A stretch of 64,000 nucleotides of DNA from Moryella indoligenes (GCF_030812885.1 NZ_JAUSTO010000007.1:62001-126000); one strand, 5' to 3'. Shown: positions 9,257 to 18,035, numbered from the stretch's first letter. The notes: generated by a model from the sequence alone, not told the origin. Program-made: numbers and translations.

Positions 9257-9931
9257 GTGAATAGAGGACCCTTTAAGGCTGTACTCTTTGACATGGACGG
9301 CGTGATTATTGATACGGAGCGCGTCCATCAGGAGGGCTGGCAGTACGCCTGTGATATGCAGGGATTGAAGCTTAGAAGGAGCTTTGTGGCAAAGCTCTGC
9401 GGTGCGAACAGAGAATATCAGAAGATTCTGTTTCGAGAGGAATACGGAGCCGCAGTGGACTATGCCGCAATCCGGAAACTCAGACAGGATTACTGTGCAG
9501 TACAGTTTGAGCGAGATGGAATCCCGGTGAAGACCGGATACCGGGAGCTCACGGACTGGCTCAGGGAGCGGGGGATACGCCGGGCGCTCTGCACTTCGAC
9601 ACAGCTGCCGGTCGCGGAGCAGGAGCTCGCAGTGGCGGGAGTGCCCTTCGATTTTGATGCGGCAGTTACCGGGATGGAGCCGGAGAGAAGCAAGCCGGAG
9701 CCGGATGTCTTCCTGCTTGGAGCCAAGAAGCTGGGGGTGCAGCCGGAGGAGTGTATCGTGCTCGAGGACAGTCCGAACGGTGTGCACGCGGGCTTTGCGG
9801 CAGGTTGCCGGGTCATCATGATTCCGGATACCTTTCCTGCGACAGAGGAGCTGCGGCACATGGCCTTTTCCGTGTGCGCCAATCTTCTTGAGGCGCGAGA
9901 GCTGCTCATCACGATCATGGGGCATATCTGA
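9257..9931 (+). CDS. HAD-superfamily hydrolase (beta-phosphoglucomutase-like)
   Basis: 224 residues if the GTG at 9257 is used, which has AGGAGGGG five bases upstream. The upstream open frame overlaps the previous gene. HAD motif I is VLFDMDGVIIDTE, with the nucleophile Asp and acid/base Asp. Motif II is the Thr/Ser of LCTST, motif III the Lys in ERSKPEPDVFL, and motif IV is LEDSPNGVHAGFAAGC. The helical cap lies between motifs I and II, as in the PGMB/phosphatase subfamily. It likely removes phosphate from a small sugar or nucleotide; the substrate cannot be told. The gene lies 61 bases after the phosphoesterase and may share its transcript. Confidence 0.85.
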   Translation: MNRGPFKAVLFDMDGVIIDTERVHQEGWQYACDMQGLKLRRSFVAKLCGANREYQKILFREEYGAAVDYAAIRKLRQDYCAVQFERDGIPVKTGYRELTDWLRERGIRRALCTSTQLPVAEQELAVAGVPFDFDAAVTGMEPERSKPEPDVFLLGAKKLGVQPEECIVLEDSPNGVHAGFAAGCRVIMIPDTFPATEELRHMAFSVCANLLEARELLITIMGHI

Positions 9932-10073
9932 CGGGATGCCGCGAAGCGGGGTGCAGCCCCGGCACACGGAAGCATTTTCCATAAATGGGGCGTGCACTGC
10001 ACGCAGAACCTGATTGATAAAGTAAAAATTTGAGCTGTGTCAGGTCACGGCTTGCAGAATAAAGGAGAATAAA

Positions 10074-11297
10074 ATGCAGTGTTATGAAGAACTGAAGGCC
10101 AGAGGGCTGATCGCGCAGGTGACGAATGAGGAGGAGGTCAGCAAGCTGGTCAACGAGGGCAGGGCGACCTTCTACATCGGCTTTGATCCGACCGCGGACA
10201 GTCTCCATGTGGGACATTTTATGGCGCTCTGCCTGATGAAGCGTCTTCAGATGGCGGGAAATAAGCCGATTGCACTCGTGGGCGGCGGAACCGGCATGAT
10301 CGGGGACCCATCCGGCAGAACGGATATGCGCTCCATGATGACTGTGGAGCAGATCGATCACAACTGCGAGTGCTTTAAAAAGCAGATGTCCCGCTTCATT
10401 GAGTTCGGAGAGGGAAAGGCCATGATGGTGAATAATGCCGACTGGCTCAGAAATCTGAACTACATCGAATTTATCCGGGATATCGGGCCGCATTTTTCTG
10501 TCAATAATATGCTGCGTGCGGAGTGTTACAGGCAGCGCATGGAGAAGGGACTCTCCTTTCTGGAGTTTAACTACATGATCATGCAGGCCTTTGATTTCTA
10601 CTCTCTGTATCAGAAGTACGGATGCAACATGGAGTTCGGCGGCGATGATCAGTGGAGCAATATGCTTGCCGGCACTGAGCTGATCCGCAGAAAGCTTGGA
10701 AAAGATGCGCATGCCATGACCATTACGCTCCTCCTGAATTCTGAGGGGAAGAAGATGGGGAAGACTGTCGGAGGCGCGGTCTGGCTGGATCCGAATAAGA
10801 CGACACCCTACGACTTCTATCAGTACTGGAGAAATGTGGCGGATGCGGATGTGCTGAAATGCCTGCGTATGCTGACCTTCCTTCCGATCGAGGAGATTGA
10901 GGCTATGGATCACTGGGAAGGCGCGAAGCTGAATGAGGCGAAGGATATTCTCGCTTACGAGCTGACCAATCTGGTGCACGGAGAGGAAGAGGCGAAGAAG
11001 GCGAGAGAGGCGAGCCGGGCGCTCTTTGCGGGAGGTGCGGCGAGTGCCAATGTTCCCACTGTCCAGCTTACAGAGGACGATTTTAAGGACGGCCGGATTG
11101 ACATACTCTCTGTTCTTGTGAAGACGGGGCTCGCTGCGAGCCGTTCAGAGGCGAGAAGAAATGTGACGCAGGGAGGTGTCAGCGTGGACGGAGAGATTGT
11201 GAAGGAGATCGAGGCGAGCTGGACGCCGGAGGATTTTTCCGGTGAAGGCAGACTTGTGAAGCGCGGCAAGAAGAGCTTTATTAAAGTGACATACTGA
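10074..11297 (+). CDS. tyrS: Tyrosyl-tRNA synthetase
   Basis: Charges tRNA-Tyr in the cytoplasm. 407 residues. The class I signature HIGH appears as HVGH (45-48) after FYIGFDPTADSL. The tyrosine pocket is visible in NYMIMQAFDFYSLYQKYG and GGDDQWSNMLAG. The KMSKS loop is KMGKT (227-231). The last ~65 residues are an S4 RNA-binding domain (LAASRSEARRNVTQGGVSVDG). AAAGGAG precedes the ATG. The 142 bases in front hold GC-rich short palindromes but no T-box sequence, unlike many tyrS genes of this phylum. Confidence 0.96.
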   Translation: MQCYEELKARGLIAQVTNEEEVSKLVNEGRATFYIGFDPTADSLHVGHFMALCLMKRLQMAGNKPIALVGGGTGMIGDPSGRTDMRSMMTVEQIDHNCECFKKQMSRFIEFGEGKAMMVNNADWLRNLNYIEFIRDIGPHFSVNNMLRAECYRQRMEKGLSFLEFNYMIMQAFDFYSLYQKYGCNMEFGGDDQWSNMLAGTELIRRKLGKDAHAMTITLLLNSEGKKMGKTVGGAVWLDPNKTTPYDFYQYWRNVADADVLKCLRMLTFLPIEEIEAMDHWEGAKLNEAKDILAYELTNLVHGEEEAKKAREASRALFAGGAASANVPTVQLTEDDFKDGRIDILSVLVKTGLAASRSEARRNVTQGGVSVDGEIVKEIEASWTPEDFSGEGRLVKRGKKSFIKVTY

Positions 11298-11305
11298 GAA
11301 TACAA

Positions 11306-11338
11306 CTGCCCTGTCAGAGCTGCAAACTGACAGGGCAG
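11306..11338. terminator. Perfect 12-bp stem-loop after tyrS
   Basis: CTGCCCTGTCAG (11306-11317) pairs perfectly with CTGACAGGGCAG (11327-11338). As after carB, no T-run follows on either strand. Confidence 0.5.
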
Positions 11339-11377
11339 TGCAGGCTTCCGGGGAGAGGCTCCGGAGAAGGAGAGGCT

Positions 11378-12577
11378 ATGAAAAAATTTACTTACTATGC
11401 GCCTACGGAGATTGTATTTGGAGCGGGAGAGGAGCAGAGAACTGCTGAGCTCGTGAAGAAGTACGGTGGAAGTCGCGTTCTCTTGATTTACGGGGGGCAC
11501 TCTGCGGTGAGGAGCGGTCTGATAGACCGTCTTATGAAAAATCTTGCAGAGGCAGGGCTTGAGGTGCGGTCGACGGGCGGCGTGGTTCCGAATCCGCTGT
11601 TGTCCACGGCGCGGCGCATGGCGAAGGAGGCGCAGGAGATGAAGGTGGACTTTATCCTCGCGGTTGGCGGTGGCAGCGTGCTGGATACTGCGAAGGGCGT
11701 CGCGCATGCTGCTGCAGCTCCGGAGCACGACATCTGGGACTTCTGGAGCGGCACAAAGGTGGAGAGGAGTCTTCCGATCGGCGCAGTACTCACGATCTCG
11801 GCCGCGGGCTCAGAGACCAGCAATTCCTCCGTGCTCACCAATGATGACACGAAGCCGGGGACGAAGCGCGGCATGAACACGGACTTCAACCGCTGTAAGT
11901 TTGCAGTGATGGATCCCATGCTCACCATGACACTGCCGAGGTGGCAGATCGGCGCGGGTGTGGCGGATATCTTCATGCATACCTCCGAGCGCTACTTTGC
12001 AGCGATACTGGGGAATCATCTGACGGATGAGATCGCGGAGGGGCTGTTCCGGGATATCATCAGCTACGGCCCGAAGGGCGTTCAGAATCCGGAAGATTAC
12101 GAGGCGATGAGCGAGATCATGTGGTGCGGCAGCGTCTCCCATGTAGGCCTCACGGGTCTCGGCGCAAAGGGAGATACCGCGCGGGATGGAGACTGGGCCT
12201 GTCATCAGCTCGGTATGGCGATCTCCGCGCTTACGGATGCGACGCACGGCGCGACGCTGACAGCTGTCTGGGGCAGCTGGGCAAGCTATGTGTGTCACGA
12301 AAATATGGCGCGCTTTGCACAGTTTGCACGCAAGGTTTGGAAGGTCACAGAGGCAGACGATACAAAGGCCGCCTCTCTCGGTATTGAGCGGACGGAGGAG
12401 TTCTTCCGAAGCCTCGGGATGCCGCTGACACTCACGGAGCTTCTGGGGCATACTCCTTCTGAGGAGGAGATCAGGGCGTTTGCAGAGGAGTGCAGCTACG
12501 GAAAGAAGAGAAGCATAGGCTCATTTAAGAGCCTTGATTATGATGATATCGTCCGCATCTATGACGCGGCAGTCTGA
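11378..12577 (+). CDS. Iron-containing alcohol dehydrogenase
   Basis: 399-residue group III (iron-dependent) alcohol dehydrogenase of the YqhD/butanol dehydrogenase branch. It interconverts aldehydes and alcohols with NAD(P)H and so serves fermentation or aldehyde detoxification. The nucleotide loop is AVGGGSVLDTAKG (about residue 97), with the start FTYYAPTEIVFGAG typical of the family. Metal-ligand candidates are Asp and His in VADIFMHTSERYF, His in ACHQLGMAIS and His in DATHGATLTAVWG. GAGAAGGAGAGG precedes the ATG. A VOC-family gene follows 33 bases later, which makes a joint role in carbonyl detoxification plausible. Confidence 0.9.
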   Translation: MKKFTYYAPTEIVFGAGEEQRTAELVKKYGGSRVLLIYGGHSAVRSGLIDRLMKNLAEAGLEVRSTGGVVPNPLLSTARRMAKEAQEMKVDFILAVGGGSVLDTAKGVAHAAAAPEHDIWDFWSGTKVERSLPIGAVLTISAAGSETSNSSVLTNDDTKPGTKRGMNTDFNRCKFAVMDPMLTMTLPRWQIGAGVADIFMHTSERYFAAILGNHLTDEIAEGLFRDIISYGPKGVQNPEDYEAMSEIMWCGSVSHVGLTGLGAKGDTARDGDWACHQLGMAISALTDATHGATLTAVWGSWASYVCHENMARFAQFARKVWKVTEADDTKAASLGIERTEEFFRSLGMPLTLTELLGHTPSEEEIRAFAEECSYGKKRSIGSFKSLDYDDIVRIYDAAV

Positions 12578-12610
12578 AGCGGATATCCCAAAAGGCAGGG
12601 GAGGTCAGAG

Positions 12611-12979
12611 ATGAAATTTCGGATGATACATGAAAATTACAATGTCCAGGATCTGGAGCGTTCACTTGCATTTTATGAGAGAGCGCTGGGGCTGAAGGAG
12701 CGACGCAGAAAAAATGCGGCAGACGGCTCTTATGTGATCTGCTTTGTCGGAAATGAGGAGTCGGATTTTGAGCTGGAGCTTACCTGGCTTAAGGAGCATC
12801 CGCAGAAGTATGATATCGGGGAGGAGGAGTTCCATCTGGCTTTCCGCGTGGATGACTTCGAGGCTGCACATGCGCTGCACAGGGAGATGGACTGCATCTG
12901 CTTTGAGAATCCGGAGATGGGTATTTACTTTATTCAGGATCCGGATGGCTATTGGCTGGAAATTGTGCCGACGAGATGA
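12611..12979 (+). CDS. VOC-family protein, glyoxalase I-like
   Basis: 122 residues forming two beta-alpha-beta-beta-beta modules of the vicinal-oxygen-chelate fold. Candidate metal ligands are His7 (MKFRMIHENYNV), a Glu at the end of module one (DFELEL), His in EEEFHLAFRVDD and Glu in GYWLEIVP near the C-terminus. This is the spacing seen in lactoylglutathione lyases, which isomerise the hemithioacetal of methylglyoxal. Clostridia often lack glutathione, so the thiol partner is uncertain. GGGGAGG lies just before the ATG. It probably shares a transcript with the alcohol dehydrogenase upstream and ends at a good terminator. Confidence 0.8.
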   Translation: MKFRMIHENYNVQDLERSLAFYERALGLKERRRKNAADGSYVICFVGNEESDFELELTWLKEHPQKYDIGEEEFHLAFRVDDFEAAHALHREMDCICFENPEMGIYFIQDPDGYWLEIVPTR

Positions 12980-13007
12980 GACGGGAAAAAATGACAGTTT
13001 CAGAAAA

Positions 13008-13037
13008 CGGCCTCTGCTTTTGCAGGGGCCGGTTTTT
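13008..13037 (+). terminator. Rho-independent terminator after the VOC gene
   Basis: CGGCCTCTGC (13008-13017) pairs with GCAGGGGCCG (13022-13031), with one G-T pair and a 4-base loop, then TTTTT at 13033-13037. Confidence 0.8.
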
Positions 13038-13110
13038 CAGACGCTTTTGTATGATTGCTTGCTATTATTAGCTGAGATACGGACAGGCCACAGCTCTCTG
13101 AAGTTGCCGA

Positions 13111-13812
13111 TTACAGCTCCTCCACCTCGACCACGCCGTCTGTCATGCTGATATACTCCAGCAGTCTCTCGGTATCATGATCTCGGTTCAGCTGCAGGGT
13201 AAGCACGGCGCAGAGATTGCGCTTGCCGTTTTCGCCGGTCTCACCGGAACGGCTTATCTCAATACGCTTCAGCTTCACAGCCATCTCCTGAAGATTTTTT
13301 GTGAGCAGCTCCATGGTGGAACGACCCTTGTACTCAATGTAGAGCGTGACTTCCGGAGCGTGGTCCCGCATCCAGTACTCCAGCTTTGAAAATACGATCT
13401 CTGAGAGCAGGATGAGAGCAGTGGTTATGAGCCCTCCCTCGAAGAAACCCGCGCCGAAGCAGAGTCCGATAATGCCGGATGCCCAGAGTCCGGCGGAGGT
13501 CGTGAGTCCGCGCACCTGATTTCCCTGTGTGCGGATGATTGCTCCTGCACCGATAAAGCCGATGCCTGCGACTACCTGCGCGCCGAGCCGCGCCATGTCT
13601 GTGAAGTAGTGCATGTAGATGGAGAGATACTGTCCGGTGAGCGTCGTGACGCAGGCGCCGAGTGTGATCAGAATGTGGGTGCGGAAACCGGCGGAACGGC
13701 GTTTGTATTCCCGTTCCAGCCCGACTGCGCCGCCGCAGAGTACCGAGAGTATCATGCGGAGGCAGATCGACAGAGTGGTCAGATCTCTCAGACCGGTCAT
13801 AACATAATCCAT
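13111..13812 (-). CDS. MgtC/SapB family membrane protein (second of a pair)
   Basis: 233 residues. The N-terminal half has four or five membrane spans with the MgtC signature: LSVLCGGAVGLEREYKRRSAGFRTHILITLGA, then GFIGAGAIIRTQGNQVRGLTTSAGLWAS. The C-terminal ~85 residues are a soluble ACT-like domain (LYIEYKGRSTMELLTKNL). MgtC proteins are inner-membrane proteins that influence magnesium and ATP homeostasis rather than pumping magnesium themselves. The start has AGGAGG overlapping the TAG stop of the upstream paralogue, ten bases away, so the two are one operon. Confidence 0.88.
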   Translation of the reverse strand: MDYVMTGLRDLTTLSICLRMILSVLCGGAVGLEREYKRRSAGFRTHILITLGACVTTLTGQYLSIYMHYFTDMARLGAQVVAGIGFIGAGAIIRTQGNQVRGLTTSAGLWASGIIGLCFGAGFFEGGLITTALILLSEIVFSKLEYWMRDHAPEVTLYIEYKGRSTMELLTKNLQEMAVKLKRIEISRSGETGENGKRNLCAVLTLQLNRDHDTERLLEYISMTDGVVEVEEL

Positions 13813-13821
13813 GAAGGCCTC

Positions 13822-14547
13822 CTATATTTCTTCTATCTGTTTGACACATTCCAGCTCTGCGATCATGGAGAGCACAGAGCTGTGGTGCATTCCCCGCTTC
13901 AGCTGCAGGAGAACAATGGCATTCGGGTTCTGGCGGCGCTTCTTGTGTCCGCGCTCCAGCTCCACCTCGTATACCTTGATGCCGCTTGCACGTATGTGTC
14001 CGAGTATGGTTCGTATATCCTGGATGGTGCTGAACTCCACAAAAATATTCATATTCCGTGAGGTCTCCACGATGATGTCGGAGATGGCCGGAAGATAGCT
14101 GTTGCAGCTGAAGATCAGCAGAAAGCCGAGCGCGACGCACTCGTAAAAGCCTGCGCCGATCGCGAGTCCCATGCAGGCGGAGGCCCAGAGGCTTGCAGCA
14201 GTCGTGAGACCCTTTACTTCCTGTTTCCGGTTCACAAGTATGGTGCCGGCACCCAGAAAGCCGATGCCGTTGATGACCTGCGCACTGTAGCGGGAGACAT
14301 CCAGCTTCAGGTTGAAGATCAGCGCGAGCTTTCGCCATTCGCCGTACAGGCGCAGATATTCGTACTGGCTCAGTATCATGGTCAGCGCTGCGCCGAGACA
14401 GACTATCATGTAGGTTCTGAAGCCTGCGGGATAGCGCTTGCGCTCCCGCTCAATTCCGATCAGACCGCCGAAGAGCATCGCGAGCAGCAGTCGGAAGCAG
14501 ACGGAGAACAGCGTCATATCGCGGAGAAAATCCAATGCTTCAAACAT
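13822..14547 (-). CDS. MgtC/SapB family membrane protein (first of a pair)
   Basis: 241 residues, paralogous to the next gene on the minus strand. It has the same blocks: LAMLFGGLIGIERERKRYPAGFRTYMIVCLGA, GIGFLGAGTILVNRKQEVKGLTTAASLWAS and a C-terminal soluble domain. The charged segment ELERGHKKRRQNPN interrupts the soluble domain and is lacking in its partner. The two differ enough that the duplication looks old; they could form a heteromer. AGGGGGAG precedes the ATG. Expression is likely from the promoter at 14677-14705, through a leader of about 120 bases containing a stem-loop. Confidence 0.88.
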   Translation of the reverse strand: MFEALDFLRDMTLFSVCFRLLLAMLFGGLIGIERERKRYPAGFRTYMIVCLGAALTMILSQYEYLRLYGEWRKLALIFNLKLDVSRYSAQVINGIGFLGAGTILVNRKQEVKGLTTAASLWASACMGLAIGAGFYECVALGFLLIFSCNSYLPAISDIIVETSRNMNIFVEFSTIQDIRTILGHIRASGIKVYEVELERGHKKRRQNPNAIVLLQLKRGMHHSSVLSMIAELECVKQIEEI

Positions 14548-14590
14548 CGCCCTCCCCCTTTCTTAATCTTAGCTTGTTTTAAAATGTGCT

Positions 14591-14621
14591 GTGGGCAGGC
14601 GTAAAGCCTTGTTTTGCCCAC
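14591..14621 (-). promoter_or_regulatory. Stem-loop in the mgtC operon leader
   Basis: GTGGGC (14591-14596) pairs with GCCCAC (14616-14621), and AGGC (14597-14600) with GCCT (14606-14609), leaving a six-base bulge on one side. It lies between the minus-strand promoter and the first mgtC gene. It does not match the M-box (magnesium) or yybP-ykoY consensus that I know. A regulatory role is inferred from position only. Confidence 0.35.
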
Positions 14622-14676
14622 GAGCGAGATTGCGAGGTCGCATGTAACTTTGCGCTGTCATTATGACGTATCGTGC

Positions 14677-14705
14677 AATATAGCACATAAAATTTTACAT
14701 TTCAA
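14677..14705 (-). promoter_or_regulatory. Promoter of the mgtC pair
   Basis: Read on the minus strand: TTGAAA (14700-14705), 17 bases, TATATT (14677-14682), with TG one base before the -10 hexamer (extended -10). Confidence 0.65.
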
Positions 14706-14791
14706 GAGAAAAAGCAAATTGATATTCTGGATAAAATCACAAAAGTATTGTCAGAAGAGAAAAGAAAAAACAAAAAAGTGCAGATAAATGC

Positions 14792-14820
14792 TTGCATTGG
14801 AACGAGCAGAATGCTAATAT
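14792..14820 (+). promoter_or_regulatory. Promoter of the glpA-like operon
   Basis: TTGCAT (14792-14797), 17 bases, TAATAT (14815-14820), about 120 bases before the first gene. The AT-rich stretch 14680-14780 between the divergent promoters shows no other clear element. Confidence 0.6.
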
Positions 14821-14941
14821 ATAGCTAATTTCACAGGGAAGCTAGAGAAGAGAGCGAATTCAGGCAGAAAGAATCTGCCCTGTTTTTGCTCTGTTTTTTG
14901 CTTTGTTGGCAGGATGTGCAGTCAGGGAGGTAAGAGCAGTT

Positions 14942-16387
14942 ATGATATACGATGTTGTGATCATCGGCGCAGGTGTCACCGGCAGCGCCGTGGCGAGAGA
15001 GCTGTCGCGCTATCAGGCCGAAATGTGCGTGCTGGAAAAAGCAGAGGATCTATGTTCCGGTACCTCAAAGGCGAACAGCGCGATCATTCATGCGGGCTTT
15101 GACGCAGCGGAGGGTTCACTCATGGCGAAGATGAATGTCCGCGGAAATGAGATGATGGATGAGCTCTCAGAAAAGCTCGACATTCCCTTTGAGAGAAATG
15201 GATCCCTTGTGGTCTGTATTCATGAGGAGGAGAAGGACGGGCTGAAGGAGCTCTATGACAGGGGAGTGGCAAATGGCGTTCCGGGGCTCAAGCTTCTGAA
15301 CCGCGAGGAGGCGCTTGCCATGGAGCCGAATCTCTCAGATCATGTTGTCGCAGCGCTCTATGCGCCGACCGGCGGCATTATCTGTCCCTTCCGCCTGAAT
15401 TACGCCATGGCGGAGCAGGCGAATCTGAACGGAGTTGATTTCTATTTTAATACGGCTGTCGAGGCCCTTCAGAGAGATGCAGAGGGCGTCTGGCATATCC
15501 GCACGTCGAACGGAGAGTACAGGGCACACTGTGTGGTGAATGCAGCCGGCGTCTATGCAGATCAGCTGCACAACATGGTGAGTAAGGAAAAGATACATAT
15601 CACGCCGCGCCGCGGGGACTACTGCCTGCTGGACAAGGGAACAAAGGGCTTTGTAAAGCATACGATCTTCCCGCAGCCCACAAAGTTCGGAAAGGGCATC
15701 CTGGTCACGCCGACTGTACACGGCAATGTTCTGGTCGGACCGACGGCAATTGATATTCAGGATAAGGAAGCGACTGCGACGACGCAGGCAGGAATTGATG
15801 AGATGATCGCAAAGGCGTCGATGAATGTGAGAAATCTGCCGATTCGTCAGGTCATCACCTCCTTTGCGGGACTCAGAGCGCATGAGGATCACCATGAGTT
15901 TATCCTCGGCGAGGTGAAAGATGCTCCGGGCTTTGTGGACTGCGCAGGCATTGAGTCCCCGGGTCTCACCAGCAGCCCGGCGATCGGAGAGTATATCGGA
16001 GCACTGCTGAAGGAAAAGCTTCTTCTTAAGGAGAAGGCGCAGTGGACGGAGACTATAAAGGACATCCTGCATCCGGAGACGCTCTCCATGGAGGAGAGAA
16101 ATGAGCTGATCCGGCGTCAGCCGGCATACGGAACGATCATCTGCCGCTGTGAGTCTATCTCTGAGGGAGAGATTCTGGAGGCGATTCACCGCCCGCTGGG
16201 GGCCCGCACTCTGGATGGAATCAAGCGGAGAACCAGAGCGGGAGCCGGCAGATGTCAGGCTGGTTTCTGCAGTCCCCGCGTCATGGAGATCCTGCATCGG
16301 GAGCTGGGCATTCCGATGGAAAAAATCTCGAAAAACAGCGGCAGATCAAACATTGTGATGGAGCGCACGAAGGGGGAGCGGGAATGA
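14942..16387 (+). CDS. FAD-dependent glycerol-3-phosphate dehydrogenase-like oxidoreductase
   Basis: 481 residues. The N-terminal Rossmann FAD loop is VVIIGAGVTGSAVARELSRY, followed by the DAO-type domain (GTSKANSAIIHAGFDA, CVVNAAGVYAD). The C-terminal ~90 residues are a BFD-like [2Fe-2S] domain with CRCE and CQAGFC (ICRCESISEGEI, GRCQAGFCSPRV). This is the GlpA-type layout found in anaerobes, where the enzyme oxidises sn-glycerol-3-phosphate to dihydroxyacetone phosphate with partner subunits. The frame is open to 14903, but GGGAGG sits properly before the ATG at 14942, which gives the family N-terminus. Its stop overlaps the next start as ATGA. Confidence 0.85.
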   Translation: MIYDVVIIGAGVTGSAVARELSRYQAEMCVLEKAEDLCSGTSKANSAIIHAGFDAAEGSLMAKMNVRGNEMMDELSEKLDIPFERNGSLVVCIHEEEKDGLKELYDRGVANGVPGLKLLNREEALAMEPNLSDHVVAALYAPTGGIICPFRLNYAMAEQANLNGVDFYFNTAVEALQRDAEGVWHIRTSNGEYRAHCVVNAAGVYADQLHNMVSKEKIHITPRRGDYCLLDKGTKGFVKHTIFPQPTKFGKGILVTPTVHGNVLVGPTAIDIQDKEATATTQAGIDEMIAKASMNVRNLPIRQVITSFAGLRAHEDHHEFILGEVKDAPGFVDCAGIESPGLTSSPAIGEYIGALLKEKLLLKEKAQWTETIKDILHPETLSMEERNELIRRQPAYGTIICRCESISEGEILEAIHRPLGARTLDGIKRRTRAGAGRCQAGFCSPRVMEILHRELGIPMEKISKNSGRSNIVMERTKGERE

Positions 16388-17655
16388 AGGCCTATGATAT
16401 TGTAATTATCGGCGGCGGTCCGGCAGGACTCGCTGCTGCCGCCGCTGCGAAGAAGGCGGGCAATGACAGTATACTGATACTGGAGCGGGATCATGAGCTG
16501 GGTGGGATTCTGAACCAGTGCATTCATAACGGCTTTGGCCTTCATACCTTTAAGGAGGAACTGACCGGGCCGGAGTACGCGGCGCGCTATATTAAGGAAG
16601 TAATGGATCTTAAGATCGAGTACAGGCTGAATACCATGGTTATGGATATTTCTCCGGAGCGCGTGGTGACAGCAATGAACCGCGAGGACGGAATGTTCCA
16701 GATTCCGGCGAAGGCCGTGATTCTTGCCATGGGCTGCAGAGAGCGCTCAAGAGGAGCGCTGAACATCCCGGGTTATCGTCCGGCCGGTATCTTTTCCGCG
16801 GGAACGGCGCAGCGTCTGGTCAATATGGAGGGCTATATGCCGGGCAAGGAGGTTGTGATCCTCGGCTCCGGAGATATCGGCCTCATTATGGCGCGCAGGA
16901 TGACGCTTGAGGGCGCAAAGGTCAAGGTGGTCGCAGAGCTTCTGCCTTACTCCGGCGGGCTGAAGAGAAATATTGTCCAGTGTCTGGATGACTACGGAAT
17001 CCCGCTGAAGCTCTCCCACACAGTGGTGGATATTGAGGGCAAGGAGCATGTCTCGGCGGTCACGATTGCGGAGGTCGGTCCGGACAGAAAGCCAATTCCG
17101 GGGACAGAGGAGCGGTATACCTGTGACACCCTTCTGCTCTCGGTCGGGCTGATCCCGGAGAATGAGCTCTCCCGTTCCGCGGGAGTCGAGATGAGCCGTA
17201 TCACGAGCGGACCTGTTGTGAACGAGAGCCTTGAGACCAGTATTCCGGGTATCTTTGCCTGTGGAAACGTTCTGCATGTGCATGATCTCGTGGACTATGT
17301 CTCGGAGGAGGCGACGCGCGCAGGAGAGAACGCGGTGCGCTTTATTGCTGATGGCTGTCGGACGGAGAAGCCTTTGCATTCTATTCAGATTGCGGCGACG
17401 GAGGGAGCGCGCTACACCGTGCCGTCCACGCTGGATCTGTCGCGCATGGAGGATATGCTTACGGTGCGTTTTCGTGTGGGCGATGTGATGAAGAATGCCT
17501 ATGTGAGCGTATACTTTGATGACGAGCGGGTGATGCACAATAAAAAGAGAATTCTTGCGCCCGGAGAGATGGAGCAGGTGATTCTTCAGAAAAAAAAGCT
17601 TGCTGAATACCCAAACCTTAAGACGATCACAGTGAAGATCGAGAAGGAAGCGTGA
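16384..17655 (+). CDS. FAD/NAD(P)-dependent oxidoreductase subunit (GlpB-like role)
   Basis: 423 residues of the thioredoxin-reductase/disulfide-reductase superfamily. The FAD loop is DIVIIGGGPAGLAAAAAAKK at the N-terminus. The NAD loop is EVVILGSGDIGLIMARRM at about residue 160, and the second FAD contact is GIFACGNVLHVHDLVDYVSEE at about 290. A Cys follows the FAD domain in ELGGILNQCIHNG, but there is no CxxC redox pair. In related operons this protein moves electrons between the GlpA-type subunit and NAD or quinone. It starts with ATG inside the ATGA overlap with the previous gene and runs up to the DUF1667 gene. Confidence 0.85.
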   Translation: MKAYDIVIIGGGPAGLAAAAAAKKAGNDSILILERDHELGGILNQCIHNGFGLHTFKEELTGPEYAARYIKEVMDLKIEYRLNTMVMDISPERVVTAMNREDGMFQIPAKAVILAMGCRERSRGALNIPGYRPAGIFSAGTAQRLVNMEGYMPGKEVVILGSGDIGLIMARRMTLEGAKVKVVAELLPYSGGLKRNIVQCLDDYGIPLKLSHTVVDIEGKEHVSAVTIAEVGPDRKPIPGTEERYTCDTLLLSVGLIPENELSRSAGVEMSRITSGPVVNESLETSIPGIFACGNVLHVHDLVDYVSEEATRAGENAVRFIADGCRTEKPLHSIQIAATEGARYTVPSTLDLSRMEDMLTVRFRVGDVMKNAYVSVYFDDERVMHNKKRILAPGEMEQVILQKKKLAEYPNLKTITVKIEKEA

Positions 17656-17666
17656 GGAGGTCTGTC

Positions 17667-18035
17667 ATGGAAAAGAGAGAATTGACCTGTATCAGCTGTC
17701 CTATGGGATGTCAGCTGACAGTGGAGCTGGAGAATGGGGCAGTGCAGTCCGTAAGTGGCAACAGCTGTCCGCGCGGAGACATCTACGCGAGAAAAGAGGT
17801 AGTGAATCCTACGAGAATTGTCACTTCCACGGTGATCGTGAGGGGGGGAGACAAGCCGCGCATCTCTGTAAAGACAAAGGATGATATTCCGAAGGCAAAA
17901 ATCTTCGATGTCATGAGGGCGATCAATGCAGTTACAGTGAAAGCACCTGTGGAGCTCGGCGAGGTTGTGCTGCACGATGCCGCGGGGACCGGTGTGGATA
18001 TCATCGCAACACGCGCGGTACAGGCGAATGATTGA
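17667..18035 (+). CDS. DUF1667 protein, small cysteine-motif subunit
   Basis: 122 residues. The N-terminus has a four-cysteine pattern, CISCPMGC and then CPRG, suited to an Fe-S cluster or zinc. The remainder is the conserved DUF1667 body (YARKEVVNPTRIVTSTV, KTKDDIPKAKIFDVM). The family recurs as the third gene behind GlpA-like and FAD/NAD oxidoreductase genes and is probably the electron-transfer subunit of that complex. That role is inferred from context. An in-frame GTG at 17652 exists, but GAGGAGG at 17655-17660 points to the ATG at 17667. The 3' end overlaps the HAD gene by eight bases. Confidence 0.82.
   Translation: MEKRELTCISCPMGCQLTVELENGAVQSVSGNSCPRGDIYARKEVVNPTRIVTSTVIVRGGDKPRISVKTKDDIPKAKIFDVMRAINAVTVKAPVELGEVVLHDAAGTGVDIIATRAVQAND

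Noticed and set aside
9932..10073. Possible T-box or riboswitch upstream of tyrS
   Set aside because: Only short GC palindromes (CGGGG/CCCCG and GCGTGC/GCACGC) are present; no Stem I motifs, no T-box sequence and no terminator/antiterminator pair.
14548..14670. M-box magnesium riboswitch in the mgtC leader
   Set aside because: A leader with a hairpin exists, but the conserved M-box segments are absent, so only a generic structured leader is reported.
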